From Pseudolysinimonas kribbensis (lineage in GTDB: Bacteria; Actinomycetota; Actinomycetes; Actinomycetales; Microbacteriaceae): a DNA stretch of 64,000 bases. Location: contig NZ_BSVB01000001.1 in the NCBI RefSeq assembly GCF_030161895.1, positions 1,302,001-1,366,000 of the forward strand. Reading direction: 5' to 3'. This document shows, piece after piece, positions 28,587 to 38,620 of this stretch (the first letter of the stretch is position 1; every line of letters starts with the position of its first letter). The notes under the pieces were generated by a model. The model saw only the letters and a program-made list of their open reading frames with translations. It was not told where the DNA came from and made no database searches. The position numbers were made by a program, and so were the translations under genes.

Positions 28587-29574
28587 GCGCGCTCGAGGTG
28601 CAGGACCTGGTCGTGGACTACGCCGGCCGCGGGGTGCCGCGCTTCCGGGCCGTCGACCACGTGTCGTTCTCGATGAACCAGGGAGAGACGCTCGCGCTGG
28701 TCGGCGAGAGCGGCAGCGGCAAGTCGACGATCGTGCGCGCGATCGCCCAGCTGACGAAGGTCACCTCGGGCCGCATCCTGCTCGACGGCAAGGACGCGCC
28801 GCGGCACGGCCGCGGGCTGCGCCGCTACCGCGGCGAGGTGCAGGTGGTCTTCCAGGATCCCTTCGCCTCCCTGAACCCCTCCTTCTCCGTCGGCCACCAT
28901 GTACGGCGGCCGCTGATCATCCACGGCACGCGCCGGGGCGAGGTCGAGGCGGAGGTGCGCCGGCTCCTCGAGACGGTCAGCCTGACGCCGGCCGCCGACG
29001 TGGCCAAGAAGTTCCCGCACGAGCTGTCGGGCGGCCAGCGTCAGCGGGTCGCGATCGCCCGGGCCGTCGCGCCCGACCCCGCGGTGCTGCTCGCCGACGA
29101 ACCGGTCTCGATGCTCGACGTGTCGATCCGGCTCGAGATCATGAACCTGCTCGACCGCATGAAGCGCGACCGGCGGCTGGCGCTCCTGTACGTGACCCAC
29201 GACCTCGCGACCGCCCGGCACTTCTCGACGAACATCATGGTGATGTACCGCGGCGAGATCGTGGAGCGCGGCACCGCCGACGACGTGATCCTGCGGCCCA
29301 AGCACCCGTACACGCGCCTGCTCGCCGAGTCGGCGCCGAGCCGTGCGGCGACGGCACGGCGCAAGACGATCATCGACGCCAAGCCGGCGCAGCGCGAGCG
29401 GCGCGACGCCCCCGTCGGCGACGGCTGCAAGTTCCGGCCCCGCTGCCCGTTCGCGATGGAGATCTGCAAGACCCGACCCCGGAGTTCGAGACGGGCAACG
29501 GTCAGACGGCGAAATGCTGGCTGTTCGATCCCGATCGCGCGTCGGCGCCGGAGGAGGGCGCCGCGGCCGCGTGA
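28583..29574 (+). CDS. ABC importer ATPase, DppF type (one frameshift)
   Basis: This is the second ATPase of the importer. It has Walker A LVGESGSGKSTIV, Q-loop VVFQDPFASLNPS, signature ELSGGQRQRVAIARA and Walker B VLLADEPVSMLDV. The C-terminal cysteine motif (CKFRPRCPFAMEIC) precedes a one-base loss near 29474. The other frame then gives TPEFETGNGQTAKCWLFDP and the stop. The restored length is 330 aa. It overlaps the next gene by GTGA. Confidence 0.9.
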
Positions 29575-31665
29575 CGGAGTCGCTCGACCCGCGCCGGCGT
29601 GCGGTGCTGCGCGCCGTCGTCGATCGCATGATCCCCGCCGATGATCTGCCGTCCGGCTGGGACGCCGGCGTCGGCGGCTTCATCGACGGCATGCTGCGCC
29701 GTGACGACGTGCCGTGGCGCGATCGGCTGCTGACCGGTCTCGATGCGCTCGACGGCTCCTCGGGAGGATTCGCAGAGCTGGCCGCCGACGAGCAGGACGC
29801 GCTCCTGCGCCGGGGAGACGATCCTGCGGGATTCGTCGACCTCGTGGCCGCGCTCTGCGCGCAGGGGTACTACGGCGAGGGCACCGACCGCACGCGGCGC
29901 TCGCTCGGCTACGCGATCCTGCCGGCCGGCGCGAGCTGGCCGGCGCCCGAACCCGCCGCGAGCCCGACCATCGCGCTCGACGGGCTGCGCGACCGGTACG
30001 ACTGCGTCGTGGTGGGGGCGGGAGCCGGTGGCGGGATCGCCGCGCAGGTGCTCGCCGAGTCGGGTCTGACGGTGCTGCTGGTGGAGCGGGGCGCCGCCCT
30101 GTCGAGCCGCGACCTGCCCCTCGATCCGCTGCGCAGCGAGCGATCGCCGACGGGATATCCGACCCGAACGGGCCCGTCGCCGACCGGAGACCCGCGCGTC
30201 GTCGAGAGCAGCGCGGGCGATGCGATCGTCTACGGCCCCGATCTGCGCTGGAGCGCGAACGCCTTCGCCGTCGGAGGGGGCACGCGTGTCTACGGTGCGC
30301 AGGCCTGGCGGTTCGCTCCCGACGACTTCCGGATGGCGTCCGTCTACGGAACCCCGGAGGGCAGCTCCCTCGCCGACTGGCCGATCGGCTACGACGACCT
30401 GGAGCCCTGGTACGACCGCTGCGAGTGGGAGTACGGGGTCTCCGGCGATACCGAAGGGGTGCGCTCGGCCGGGCCGCGCCGCCGTGGGTATCCGATGCCC
30501 CCGCTGCCCGACACCGTCGGCACCGCCACGCTGCGGCGGGGCGCCGCCGCGCTCGGGCTCACCACCAGCTCCGTGCCCCTGCTCATCAACTCCGAGCCGT
30601 TCGACGGCCGCGCCGCCTGCGTGCGCTGCGGGGCGTGCGTCGGCTTCGCCTGCCACGCGGGCGCCAAGAACGGCGCCCACAACACGGCGATCCCCCGCGC
30701 CCTGGCCACCGGACGCTGCGACCTGCTGCCGCTCGTGCAGGCCGAGCGCCTGCTGCTCGACGACAGCGGCGCCGTCGTGGGAGTCGCGCTCGCCTCGGCG
30801 GAGGGAGGTCGGGTGCAGCGCCGGGAGGTGCGGGCCGGGCGCATCGTCGTCGCCGCTGGCGCCATCGAGACCGCCCGCCTGCTGCTCAACAGCACGGGGC
30901 CCGGCGCATCCCGAGGCGTCGGCAACGACCACGACCAGGTGGGACGGAACCTGCAGGCCCACGTCTACGCCGGCTCGATCGGCTTCTTCTCCGACGTGGT
31001 GCAGGACTCCTCGGACCGGGCCCGAACATCGCGACCAACGACTTCCGTCACGCCAACGCGGGGATCGTCGGCGGCGGCATGATCGCGAACGACTTCGTGC
31101 CGACGCCGCTGAACGTCTGGGACACGCTCACGGCCCTCGGCGTGCTCCCCGCTGGGGCGCCGACACGAAGCGGGGCATGCGCGAGCTGTGGCCGCGGATG
31201 CTCATGGTGTTCGGGCCTGTGCAGGAGGTGCCGAATCCGGACTCACGGGTCGAGGTCGACGCGGAGGTGACCGACCGCTTCGGCGTGCCGGTCGCGCGGC
31301 TGAGCGGCGACATTCGCGCGGAGGACCGGCAGGCGGCGGCCCTCCTGGCCGACCGGGCCGCCGACTGGCTGACGGCGTCGGGCGCCGAACGGGTCGTGCG
31401 CATGGACGCGTCGGACCGCCCGGCCGGCCCGAGCGGCGGCCAGCACCAGGCGGGAACCTGCCGCATGGGCGACGATCCGGCCTCGTCGGTCACCGACTCG
31501 TGGGGGCGGGTCTGGGGTCATCCGGAGCTGCTGATCGCCGACGGCTCCGTGCACGTCACCAACGGCGGCGTGAATCCCGTGCTCACGATCATGGCGCTCG
31601 CCTACCGCAACAGCACCCGGTTCGCCCAGGACGCCGTCGCCGATCCCGTGATGAGCCCGGCGTGA
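29571..31665 (+). CDS. Gluconate-dehydrogenase-3 / GMC oxidoreductase fusion (two frameshifts)
   Basis: The first 135 or so residues resemble the small subunit 3 of gluconate 2-dehydrogenases (RAVLRAVVDRMIPADD through GYYGEGTDRTRRSLGY). The rest is an FAD-dependent GMC oxidoreductase, with the dinucleotide motif CVVVGAGAGGGIAAQVLAESG and a C-terminal catalytic block GTCRMGDDPASSV then VTNGGVNPVLTIMALA. A cysteine cluster C-x2-C-x2-C-x4-C (CVRCGACVGFAC) precedes the family AK element and could hold a cofactor. The frame breaks near 31020 and 31157. No secretion signal is seen. It probably oxidises a sugar or glycoside. The fusion places both subunits in one 698-residue chain. Confidence 0.8.
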
Positions 31666-32476
31666 GCGCGCCCGACTTCCGCACCCGCCGCTACCGGATC
31701 GGCGACCTCGACCTCCTCGCCCTCGTCGACGGCCACATCGACATGGACCGCGACTTCGTCGGATCCCCGCAGCACCCGACCGCCGCCTGGGACCGGTATC
31801 ACGACGACGCCGGCGACTGGACGGTGCCCGTAGGCTGCTTCCTCATCCCGAGCGATCCCGTGACGCTCATCGACCTCGGGTTCGGACCGCTCGCCGACCC
31901 GCCGCCTCACCTCAGCGGCGGCCGCCTTCTCGGCGCCCTCGCCGAGGTCGGCTTCGCTCCGGACGACATCGCCATCGTGGCCATCAGCCACCTGCACTCC
32001 GACCACATCGGCTGGATCGCGGATGCCGAGGGCGCTCCGGTCTTCGGGCACGCCACGACGGTTCTCGGCCGGGCGGACTGGGACCACTTCGTCGACGGCA
32101 GCCCGGCGGAAGGGGCACCGTCGGATCGGGCCACGTCGGCCATGAGGGCGCTCGCCGTCGCCGGCCGACTCGACCTGCGCGACGGCGCCGACACGCCTGT
32201 GCGCCCCGGGATGCGCCGCATGGCCGCGCCCGGGCACACCCCGGCCACGCCGTCTTCGCCGCGCACGACGGTACCGAGCGCGCCCTCCTGCTCGGCGACG
32301 CCATCCACTGCCCCGCGCAGCTCACCCACACCGACTGGGACGCCGTCACCGATGTCGACCCGGCTCTGGCACGTCGCACGCGCGCCGAGCTCGCCCGCCT
32401 GATCGACGACGACCACGACACGGTGCTGGGATGCCACTTCACCGGCCTCGAGGCGGGGCGCCTCCTGCGCGCCTAG
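31662..32476 (+). CDS. Metallo-beta-lactamase-fold hydrolase (one frameshift)
   Basis: This 271-residue metal hydrolase has the HxHxDH zinc motif in ISHLHSDHIGWI and later ligands in APGHTPGHAVF, LLLGDAIH and LGCHFTG. The pattern is like lactonases. The frame is lost near 32240, where one G is missing. The GTG start overlaps the GMC stop (GTGA). If the GMC enzyme yields a lactone, this protein could open it, which is an inference from adjacency. Its TAG stop overlaps the TAG of the convergent Gfo/Idh gene within CCTAGG. Confidence 0.8.
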
Positions 32477-33387
32477 GCCGAAAGTCCGACGCGCACGCCG
32501 TCGCGGGCCGACCGCTCCGCGGCCTCCAGCACCCGGGTGACGTCGACGGCGAACCGCGCGTCGAGCAGCGACCCGGTGGCCCGACCCGCGGCCGCCTCCG
32601 CCAGATGACCGAGGGCGCGTTCCGCGGCCGATGCCGCCAGGTCGCCCCAGTCGTTGTCGGGCGGCACCGCGACGCCCTCGCGGGTCAGCACGCGCGTGCC
32701 CACGTCGCTCACCGGGGCATCGCCGCGCAGGGCGATCTCGGCCGACCCCGGCATGGCCGATGGTCACCAGCGAGAGGTCGCCCTGCCCGCGCAGGCACTG
32801 CACCTCGTGAGCCGGGCCGAGCAGCCGCAGCGCCATCGCGACCTCGTGCGGCGCCGAGTCCCAGAGCTGTCCGCGCTCATGCCGCCACGCCGAGGCTCCG
32901 AAGGGGTTCGCGGGGTCGACGAGGGTTCGCGCGATGTTGCGCATCTGAGCCAGCCACGCCCCCTCGTCGCGCGTGCGCTGCACCCACGCGTCGAACTCCG
33001 GCGCGAGCTGCGCGGTGAAGAACACCACGGAGGCGACGCCGTGCTCGTCGACGGCGTCGGCGAGCACGAGGGCGCAGGCCGTCGAGAACCCGGTCGGCTT
33101 CTCGAGCAGCAGCTGACGCCCGGCCCGCGCGGCCGTGAGTGCGAGGGGTGCTGCACGTCGGGCGGAACCGCGAAGACGACGACGTCGACCGCGTCGATCA
33201 GCTCGTGCGGGTCGGCGTAGGCCGTGGCGCCGTGCGCGTCGGCGAGCGCACGCGCGGCGTCGGGGTTGCGACCCCAGACGCCGCCGAAGCGCACCCGGTC
33301 ATCGCGCGCGATCGCCGGCGCGTGCACCGAGGCGGCCCACGGCCCGGTGCCGATCAGGCCGACGCGTGCACGATCGTCGTTCTCCAT
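32473..33387 (-). CDS. Gfo/Idh/MocA-family oxidoreductase (two frameshifts)
   Basis: The N-terminal NAD(P) fold begins VGLIGTGPWAASVHAPAIA. The EKPTG element that marks the family (LLLEKPTGFS) lies after one missing base near 33138. A later shift near 32757 is best explained by one extra G, the only insertion noticed, giving GHAGSAEIALRGD. The restored protein is 304 aa. Such enzymes oxidise or reduce sugars and inositols at a ring carbon. It is convergent with the GMC/lactonase operon. Confidence 0.8.
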
Positions 33388-33429
33388 GTGTCGTCCAGCC
33401 TATTGGCGGGGCTGCGGCCGGATGACGGG

Positions 33430-34451
33430 CTACGGCAGCGGCCGGCCCCGCAGGACCGTGCCGGTGTCACCGTAGGGGTAGCCCGGGAAGTCGGGCCGGC
33501 TGACCTCGGTGAGGTGATCCGACTCCTCCGGCGTGAGCTCGAGGTCCGCCGCCGCGATGTTGTCGTCGAACTGCTCCGGAGTGCGCACCCCGAGGATGAC
33601 CGACGTCACGGCCGGACGCGCCTCGACCCAGGCGAGAGCGACGCGCGACATCGGCACCTCGCGCGCGTCGGCGACTTCGCGGACGGCATCGATGATGCGC
33701 CAGGTGCGCTCCTTCGCATTCCTCACCCGCCACGCCTCCGATCCGCGCTCGGGGTTCTCGCCCATCCGGGTCGCCGGATCGGGCGCGCTGTCGCGCTGGT
33801 ACTTGCCCGTCAGCCACCCGGCGGCCAGCGGAGACCACGGCAGGATGCCCAGTCCGGTGTCGAGGCACGCCGGGATGATCTCGGCCTCGATCTCGCGCAC
33901 GAGCAGGTTGTATTGCGGCTGCAGCGTGACGGGGGGTTCAGGCCGAGCCGGTCGACGATGTGGGCGGCCTTCGCGATCTCCCAGCCGACGTAGTTCGAGA
34001 AGCCGAAGTGGGCGATCTTGCCGTTGCTCACCGAGTCGGAGAGGAAGCGCAGGGTCTCGTCGAGCGGCGTCAGCGGGTCCCAGGAGTGCATCTGGTAGAG
34101 GTCGATCTGCTCCACGCCGAGTCGCGCCAACGACGCATCCAGAGCCCGGCCGAGGTGCACACGTGACGACCCCAGGTCGTTCGGCGCGGACCCCATGCCC
34201 AGCCGGCCCTTCGTGGCCACGACCACTCGGCCGCGGTCGGCCGGGTGCTTCGCGAGCCAGCTGCCGACGATCTCCTCGGACGCCCCGTGACCGTAGACGT
34301 CGGCGGTGTCGATCAGGTTGCCGCCGACGTCGAGGTACGAGTCGAGGATCGCGTGCGAGGTCTCCTCGTCGGTCTCGACCCCGAAGGTCATCGTTCCGAG
34401 AGCGTAGGTGGAGACGACCGTCCCACTCCGTCCCAGCGTCCGGTATCTCAC
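33430..34451 (-). CDS. Aldo/keto reductase (one frameshift)
   Basis: This NADPH-dependent TIM-barrel reductase has LIDTADVYGHG (catalytic Asp and Tyr), the catalytic Lys in VVVATKG, the His in DLYQMHSWDP, and LPWSPLAAGWLTGKY. One C is missing in a six-C run near 33938 (LNPPVTLQPQYNLL). The restored length is 340 aa. The substrate is unknown, and sugar aldehydes or keto-sugars fit the locus. It lies 25 bp downstream of the CUT1 permease genes. Confidence 0.88.
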
Positions 34452-34476
34452 GAGTGCGTCCTCCTCATCGTCGGGC

Positions 34477-35381
34477 CTATTTGAAACCGGAGGTGGCGAT
34501 GCCCTCGGAGAGGAAGCGCTGCGTCGCCAGGAAGACGGCGACCACCGGCCCGAGACCGATGACGCACATCGCGAAGAGCGGGCCCCAGGCGGATGCGGCG
34601 CCGGTGCCGCCGGAGTTCGTGAAGGCGGTGAGTCCGAGCGGCACGGTGAACTTCGAGGGCGTCGTGATGTAGAGCAGCGGCCCGAGGAAGTCGTTCCAGC
34701 TCTGCACGAAGCTGAACAGGGCGACCGTCGCCATCGCCGGCAGGGCGAGCGGCACGATCACGCGCGTGAAGATCCAGAAGTGACTTCCGCCGTCCATCTT
34801 CGCGGCCTCGTCGAGCTCGGTCGGGAGACCCCGGATGAACTGCACCATCAGGAAGATGTAGAAGCCGTCCGTCGCGAGCCACCGGGGCACGATGAGCGGC
34901 AGGTAGGTGTTCAGCCATCCGATCTGATGGAACGCGATGTACTGCGGAATGATCAGCACCTGCGCCGGCAGCAGGATCGTCACGAGCATGACGGCGAAGG
35001 CGACCCCCGGAATCGGAACTTGAGGCGGGCGAACGCGTACGCCGCCATCGTGCACGACACCACGTTGCCGATCACCGAGAGCACCGAGATGATCAGCGAG
35101 TTCGCGAAGAACGACGAGAACGAGAGCCCTGGCAGCAGATTCCAGCCGTTGACGTAGTTCGACAGGGTCCAGGTGTGGCGCAGCAGGCCCGTGTTCGTGA
35201 ACACCTCTGCGGTCGGGCCGAATGAGGCGAAGACGAGCCACACCAGCGGGTACAGCATGAAGATCAGGATCACGATGAGCACGATGTGCCGCAGGAGCTT
35301 GCCGGGCACGATCGCGCGACGCGGCCCCACGATGAAGCGCCGCCCCTGTCGCGGGCCGATGTTCGCCTGACTAATCGCCAT
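34477..35381 (-). CDS. CUT1 sugar ABC permease, MalG type (one frameshift)
   Basis: This 301-residue second permease of a carbohydrate importer has the EAA loop ELDEAAKMDGGSHFWIFTRVIVPLA and a C-terminal GIATSGFK typical of MalG-like proteins. In runs of at most 20 residues, the key part is DEAAKMDGGSHFWIF. A missing G near 35010 breaks FRGVAFAVML. The ATG at 35381 overlaps the upstream permease stop by 11 bases. Confidence 0.88.
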
Positions 35382-36309
35382 AGTGCACCCAGAATCGTGA
35401 GGTCGAGAAGGCAATGGCGGTCAAGCCGCCGATGATGATGACGAGCACCCATGCCGCCGCCGCCGCATATCCCATCCGGAGCTGCTCGAAGCCGACCTGA
35501 TAGACGTACAGCGAGTAGAGCAGCGTCGAGTTCACCGGGCCGCCGGTGCCGTTGCTCACGACGTAGGCCGGGGTGAACGACTGGAACGCCGCGATCGTCA
35601 CCATCAGACCGTTGAAGAAGATCACCGGAGAGAGGGTGGGGAACGTCACCGACGTGAACTTGCGCCAGCGGCCGGCTCCGTCGAGCTCAGCCGCCTCATA
35701 GAGGCTCACCGGGATCTGCCGCAGCCCGGCCAGGAAGATCACCATCGTGCCGCCGAAGGTCCAGACGTTCAGCGCCACCAGTGTGTACAGCGCGGTCGAC
35801 GGGTCGCCCAGCCACGACAACCCGGTGATGTGGAAGATCGAGAGCAGGTTGTTGACGGCGCCGTTGGTCGAGAACAGTTCGCTCCAGAGCACCGCGATGG
35901 CGACACTCGCCCCCAGGAGAGTGGGGATGTAGAAGAGCGTGCGGTAGATCACCATCCCGCGCAGCTTCGCGTTGAGGGCGGAGGCCAGCAGCAGCGCGAG
36001 CACCAGCACCAGGGGCACGGAGACGACGACGTAGATGAGCGTCGCCCCTGCCGAGGCGAGGAAGTTCGGGTCGTTGAACAGGGCGATGAAGTTGCTGAAG
36101 CCCACCCACACGGGCGCCGAGATCAGGTTGTACTGCGTGAACGACAGGTAGAGCGACGCGAGCAGCGGGCCGGCGGTGACGAGCAGGATGCCGAGGAGCC
36201 ACGGGGCGAGGAAGACCAGGGCGGCCCGGCCATCCCGTCTCTTCTTGGCACGCCGCCGCGGGAGCGCCGCGGCCGCCGCGGGCCGGGCCGTCCTGGTGAT
36301 CGTTGTCAC
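35371..36309 (-). CDS. CUT1 sugar ABC permease, MalF type
   Basis: This intact 312-residue permease begins with a basic Ala-rich tail, then the helix ALVFLAPWLLGILLVTAGPL and SLYLSFTQYN. The EAA loop reads YEAAELDGAGRWRKFTSVTF. The start is GTG at 36309 after GGTGGGA. It lies after the binding-protein gene, from which it is separated by a perfect hairpin. No ATPase gene is in this operon, so a shared MsiK-type ATPase elsewhere is likely, as is common in actinobacteria. Confidence 0.9.
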   Translation of the reverse strand: MTTITRTARPAAAAALPRRRAKKRRDGRAALVFLAPWLLGILLVTAGPLLASLYLSFTQYNLISAPVWVGFSNFIALFNDPNFLASAGATLIYVVVSVPLVLVLALLLASALNAKLRGMVIYRTLFYIPTLLGASVAIAVLWSELFSTNGAVNNLLSIFHITGLSWLGDPSTALYTLVALNVWTFGGTMVIFLAGLRQIPVSLYEAAELDGAGRWRKFTSVTFPTLSPVIFFNGLMVTIAAFQSFTPAYVVSNGTGGPVNSTLLYSLYVYQVGFEQLRMGYAAAAAWVLVIIIGGLTAIAFSTSRFWVHYGD

Positions 36310-36356
36310 GTGTGTCCCACCTGTTCTTCGTCGTTCCGGCACGGTACCGGGTGCGA

Positions 36357-36395
36357 TGCAGCGGAGCGCCGCCACGAGGGCGGCGCTCCGCTGCA
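36357..36395 (-). promoter_or_regulatory. Perfect 17-bp hairpin between binding protein and permease
   Basis: Seventeen bases (36357-36373) pair perfectly with 36379-36395 around the loop ACGAG, two bases past the binding-protein stop. Such intra-operon hairpins commonly stabilise the binding-protein message or cut read-through, giving more binding protein than permease. That function is inferred. Confidence 0.65.
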
Positions 36396-36396
36396 C

Positions 36397-37782
36397 CTAC
36401 TGAGCGGCCGCGGCCTGCGCCAGCGTCGCGTTCGCTTCGCTGATGAACGTCGAAGCCGCCGCCTTCGCCGACTGTCGGCCGAACTGCACGTTCTGCACCA
36501 CGGTCTGGAGCTGGGTGAGGAGCGTCGGGTAGCCGGCCGCGTGCACCTGAACGGGGAAGTTGTCCTTCAGCATCTGGTCGTTGAACTTCAGGCTCGCCGT
36601 GGTGGCTGGGTCGTTGGTCGTGGCCGTCAGCTGAGGGGCGAGGAGCTTCGGGTTCGTGACGGCACCGAGGTTCGACGCGAACGTCGCGACGGCGGTGGGG
36701 TCGTTGATCCAGAAGTTCACGAACGCGGCGGCAGCGGGCTTGTCGGCGCAGTCCGCGGCGATCGAGGGCCCGGAGACGTCGAACACGTTGCCGTTGGTCT
36801 TGGCCGGCCCGTACGGGAAGTACGTCGCGGCCGCGACCTGCTTGCTCGCGTTGAGCGTGGTCTGGTCGGCGAGCAGGTTGCTCGTCGCGACCTCCACGAG
36901 GGCCTTGCCCTGAGCGAGATAGTCGTCACCGGCCGTCGTCGGCTCCTCGGATGCCTGCGCGGGCGTCGTGGTGACGCCGGCCTTCTGCAGGTTCGCCCAC
37001 CAGTCGAAGTAGTCGGTCAGGGTCTTCTGCGTGACGCCGAGCTTGTATCCGGTCTTGGTCTTCACGTAGATGTCGTCGCCGTAGCCGCGTGCGTAGGCGT
37101 AGAGCATGTCCATCGCGTTCCACTCGCCCTGGATGTCGATGGCGCTGACGCCTGCCGGCAGCTTCTTCTGCGCCGCGATCAGCCACTTGGTGTAGTCGTC
37201 CCACGTCATCTTCGTGGTGAGCGCCGGGATGCCGTACTGCTTCGCCATCGTCGTGTTCCAGACGAGGGTCGTCGACGAGGCGCCCGTGCCGATCATGTAG
37301 ATCGAGCCGGACGAGGCGCCGTTGGCCCGGCCGCCGTTGATGATCGACTCCGGGATGCCGTCGGTGCTGATCGTGCCGTCCTTGATCAGGCTGTTGAGAG
37401 GCATCAGGACGCTCGGGTTGGTGTAGTTGGCCAGGTAGGTGGTCGCCTGCATGGCGACGCACGGCACGTTCTTGGCCGCGGCCTCGACGCTCAGCTGAGT
37501 CCAGTAGTCGGGGAAGTTCGCCTGCGGCTCGCCCGAGACGGTGACGTTCGGGTACTTCGCCTCGAACTGCGAGATCACCTGGTCGATGAGCGCGGAGCGG
37601 GCGGTGCTGCCCCACCACGAGAAGCGGATGTTGCCCGAGATCTCGCCGGGCTTGGATGAGGTTGCTGATGCGGTGGGGGTCGCGCCTCCCGAACTGCACG
37701 CCGTGACGGCGATGGCGATCCCCGCGACGAGCAGGCCGGCAGCGAGCCGCCGCCCTACCGAACGCACGTGGAAGTTACTCAC
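36397..37782 (-). CDS. CUT1 sugar-binding lipoprotein
   Basis: This 461-residue family-1 binding protein has a lipoprotein signal (AIAVTACSSGG) and a mature start IRFSWWGSTARSALIDQVI, typical of sugar importers of the MalE class. It is the first gene of the CUT1 operon. Upstream lies a promoter with a perfect -35. The ligand is unknown. Two beta-mannosidases and a GH1 enzyme in the window suggest a beta-linked oligosaccharide. Confidence 0.9.
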   Translation of the reverse strand: MSNFHVRSVGRRLAAGLLVAGIAIAVTACSSGGATPTASATSSKPGEISGNIRFSWWGSTARSALIDQVISQFEAKYPNVTVSGEPQANFPDYWTQLSVEAAAKNVPCVAMQATTYLANYTNPSVLMPLNSLIKDGTISTDGIPESIINGGRANGASSGSIYMIGTGASSTTLVWNTTMAKQYGIPALTTKMTWDDYTKWLIAAQKKLPAGVSAIDIQGEWNAMDMLYAYARGYGDDIYVKTKTGYKLGVTQKTLTDYFDWWANLQKAGVTTTPAQASEEPTTAGDDYLAQGKALVEVATSNLLADQTTLNASKQVAAATYFPYGPAKTNGNVFDVSGPSIAADCADKPAAAAFVNFWINDPTAVATFASNLGAVTNPKLLAPQLTATTNDPATTASLKFNDQMLKDNFPVQVHAAGYPTLLTQLQTVVQNVQFGRQSAKAAASTFISEANATLAQAAAAQ

Positions 37783-37890
37783 TGTGATGGCTCTCCTCCG
37801 TTGGGGCCTACGCGGATCTGGGGCGATCCGCGCCTTCTGAGCTCGGGCTCGTCATGTCGCGCCTGCGCGCAGACGACCCGCCGGTAGGGA

Positions 37891-37919
37891 CCATAACTTT
37901 CGGCAAGACTGTCTGTCAA
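37891..37919 (-). promoter_or_regulatory. Promoter of the CUT1 operon with operator-like half-site
   Basis: Read on the minus strand, TTGACA (37914-37919) stands 17 bp before TTATGG (37891-37896). The surrounding ACTTGACAGACAG resembles the TTGTCAGACAA operators of the neighbouring loci. Expression by the FadR-type GntR regulator is possible. Confidence 0.45.
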
Positions 37920-38025
37920 GTATTCTGGTCGAGCGATTCAGCGGGCGGTCGGATACGGGCTCCATGAAGCCGCAGGCGCGGTTCGAAGCGGTCCGCAGAG
38001 CGGGCCCGGCACACCCTCGCGGGCG

Positions 38026-38544
38026 TCAGCCCCAGCGGACGAGGCGCACTTCCCAGGCGTCCGCGGCGGCATCGTGCAGCCGGCCGTCGTCGGGTGAGAA
38101 GCCATGCCGCCGGTAGAAGGCGGCAGCGCGCTCATTGCCCTCGAACATCCACAACTGCGCCGGTCGATCGCCGAGCGCGTTCTTCAGCAGGGCGCCCCCG
38201 ACCCCTCTCCCGAAATGGGCGGCGTCGACGTAGATCGACTTGAGCTCGAGTGGGGGCAGCCGCTCGGCGGGAACGTCGGCGGGGCCCCAGCTCGCGACCC
38301 CCAGCAGCCGGCCCTCGGCGTCGTGCGCCATCGCGATCGAACGGGAGCCGCTCTCGAGGTAGGCCTCCCACTCGAGCTCGATGGCGGGCACCGACAGCGA
38401 GCTCAGATAGGAGGCCGAGAGGATCCCCGCATAAGCCTCCTGCCATGCCGTCCGCTGGAACCGCGCGATCGCCGGCACGTCGCCAGCATCGGCGCGACGG
38501 ATCAGCACCGACCCGGCCGGGCCCGCGTCTCGACGTCGCTCCAT
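38026..38544 (-). CDS. GNAT-family N-acetyltransferase
   Basis: The acetyl-CoA site is clear: LELKSIYVDAAHFGRGVGGALLKNAL (core GRGVGGALL), followed by WMFEGNERAAAFYRRHGFSPDDG. The preferred start is the ATG at 38544 (MERRRDAG), which has GAGG upstream; an earlier start at 38598 would add 18 unlikely residues. The length is 172 aa. Substrate unknown. It is transcribed with the strand of the mannosidase gene 76 bp upstream. Confidence 0.85.
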   Translation of the reverse strand: MERRRDAGPAGSVLIRRADAGDVPAIARFQRTAWQEAYAGILSASYLSSLSVPAIELEWEAYLESGSRSIAMAHDAEGRLLGVASWGPADVPAERLPPLELKSIYVDAAHFGRGVGGALLKNALGDRPAQLWMFEGNERAAAFYRRHGFSPDDGRLHDAAADAWEVRLVRWG

Positions 38545-38620
38545 CGCCTTCGCCTCACTATCGATGTGGCCGTGCAACGTCACGTCGGCACGCCCCACCT
38601 AGTGTGCCCCTGTCCTGCGC

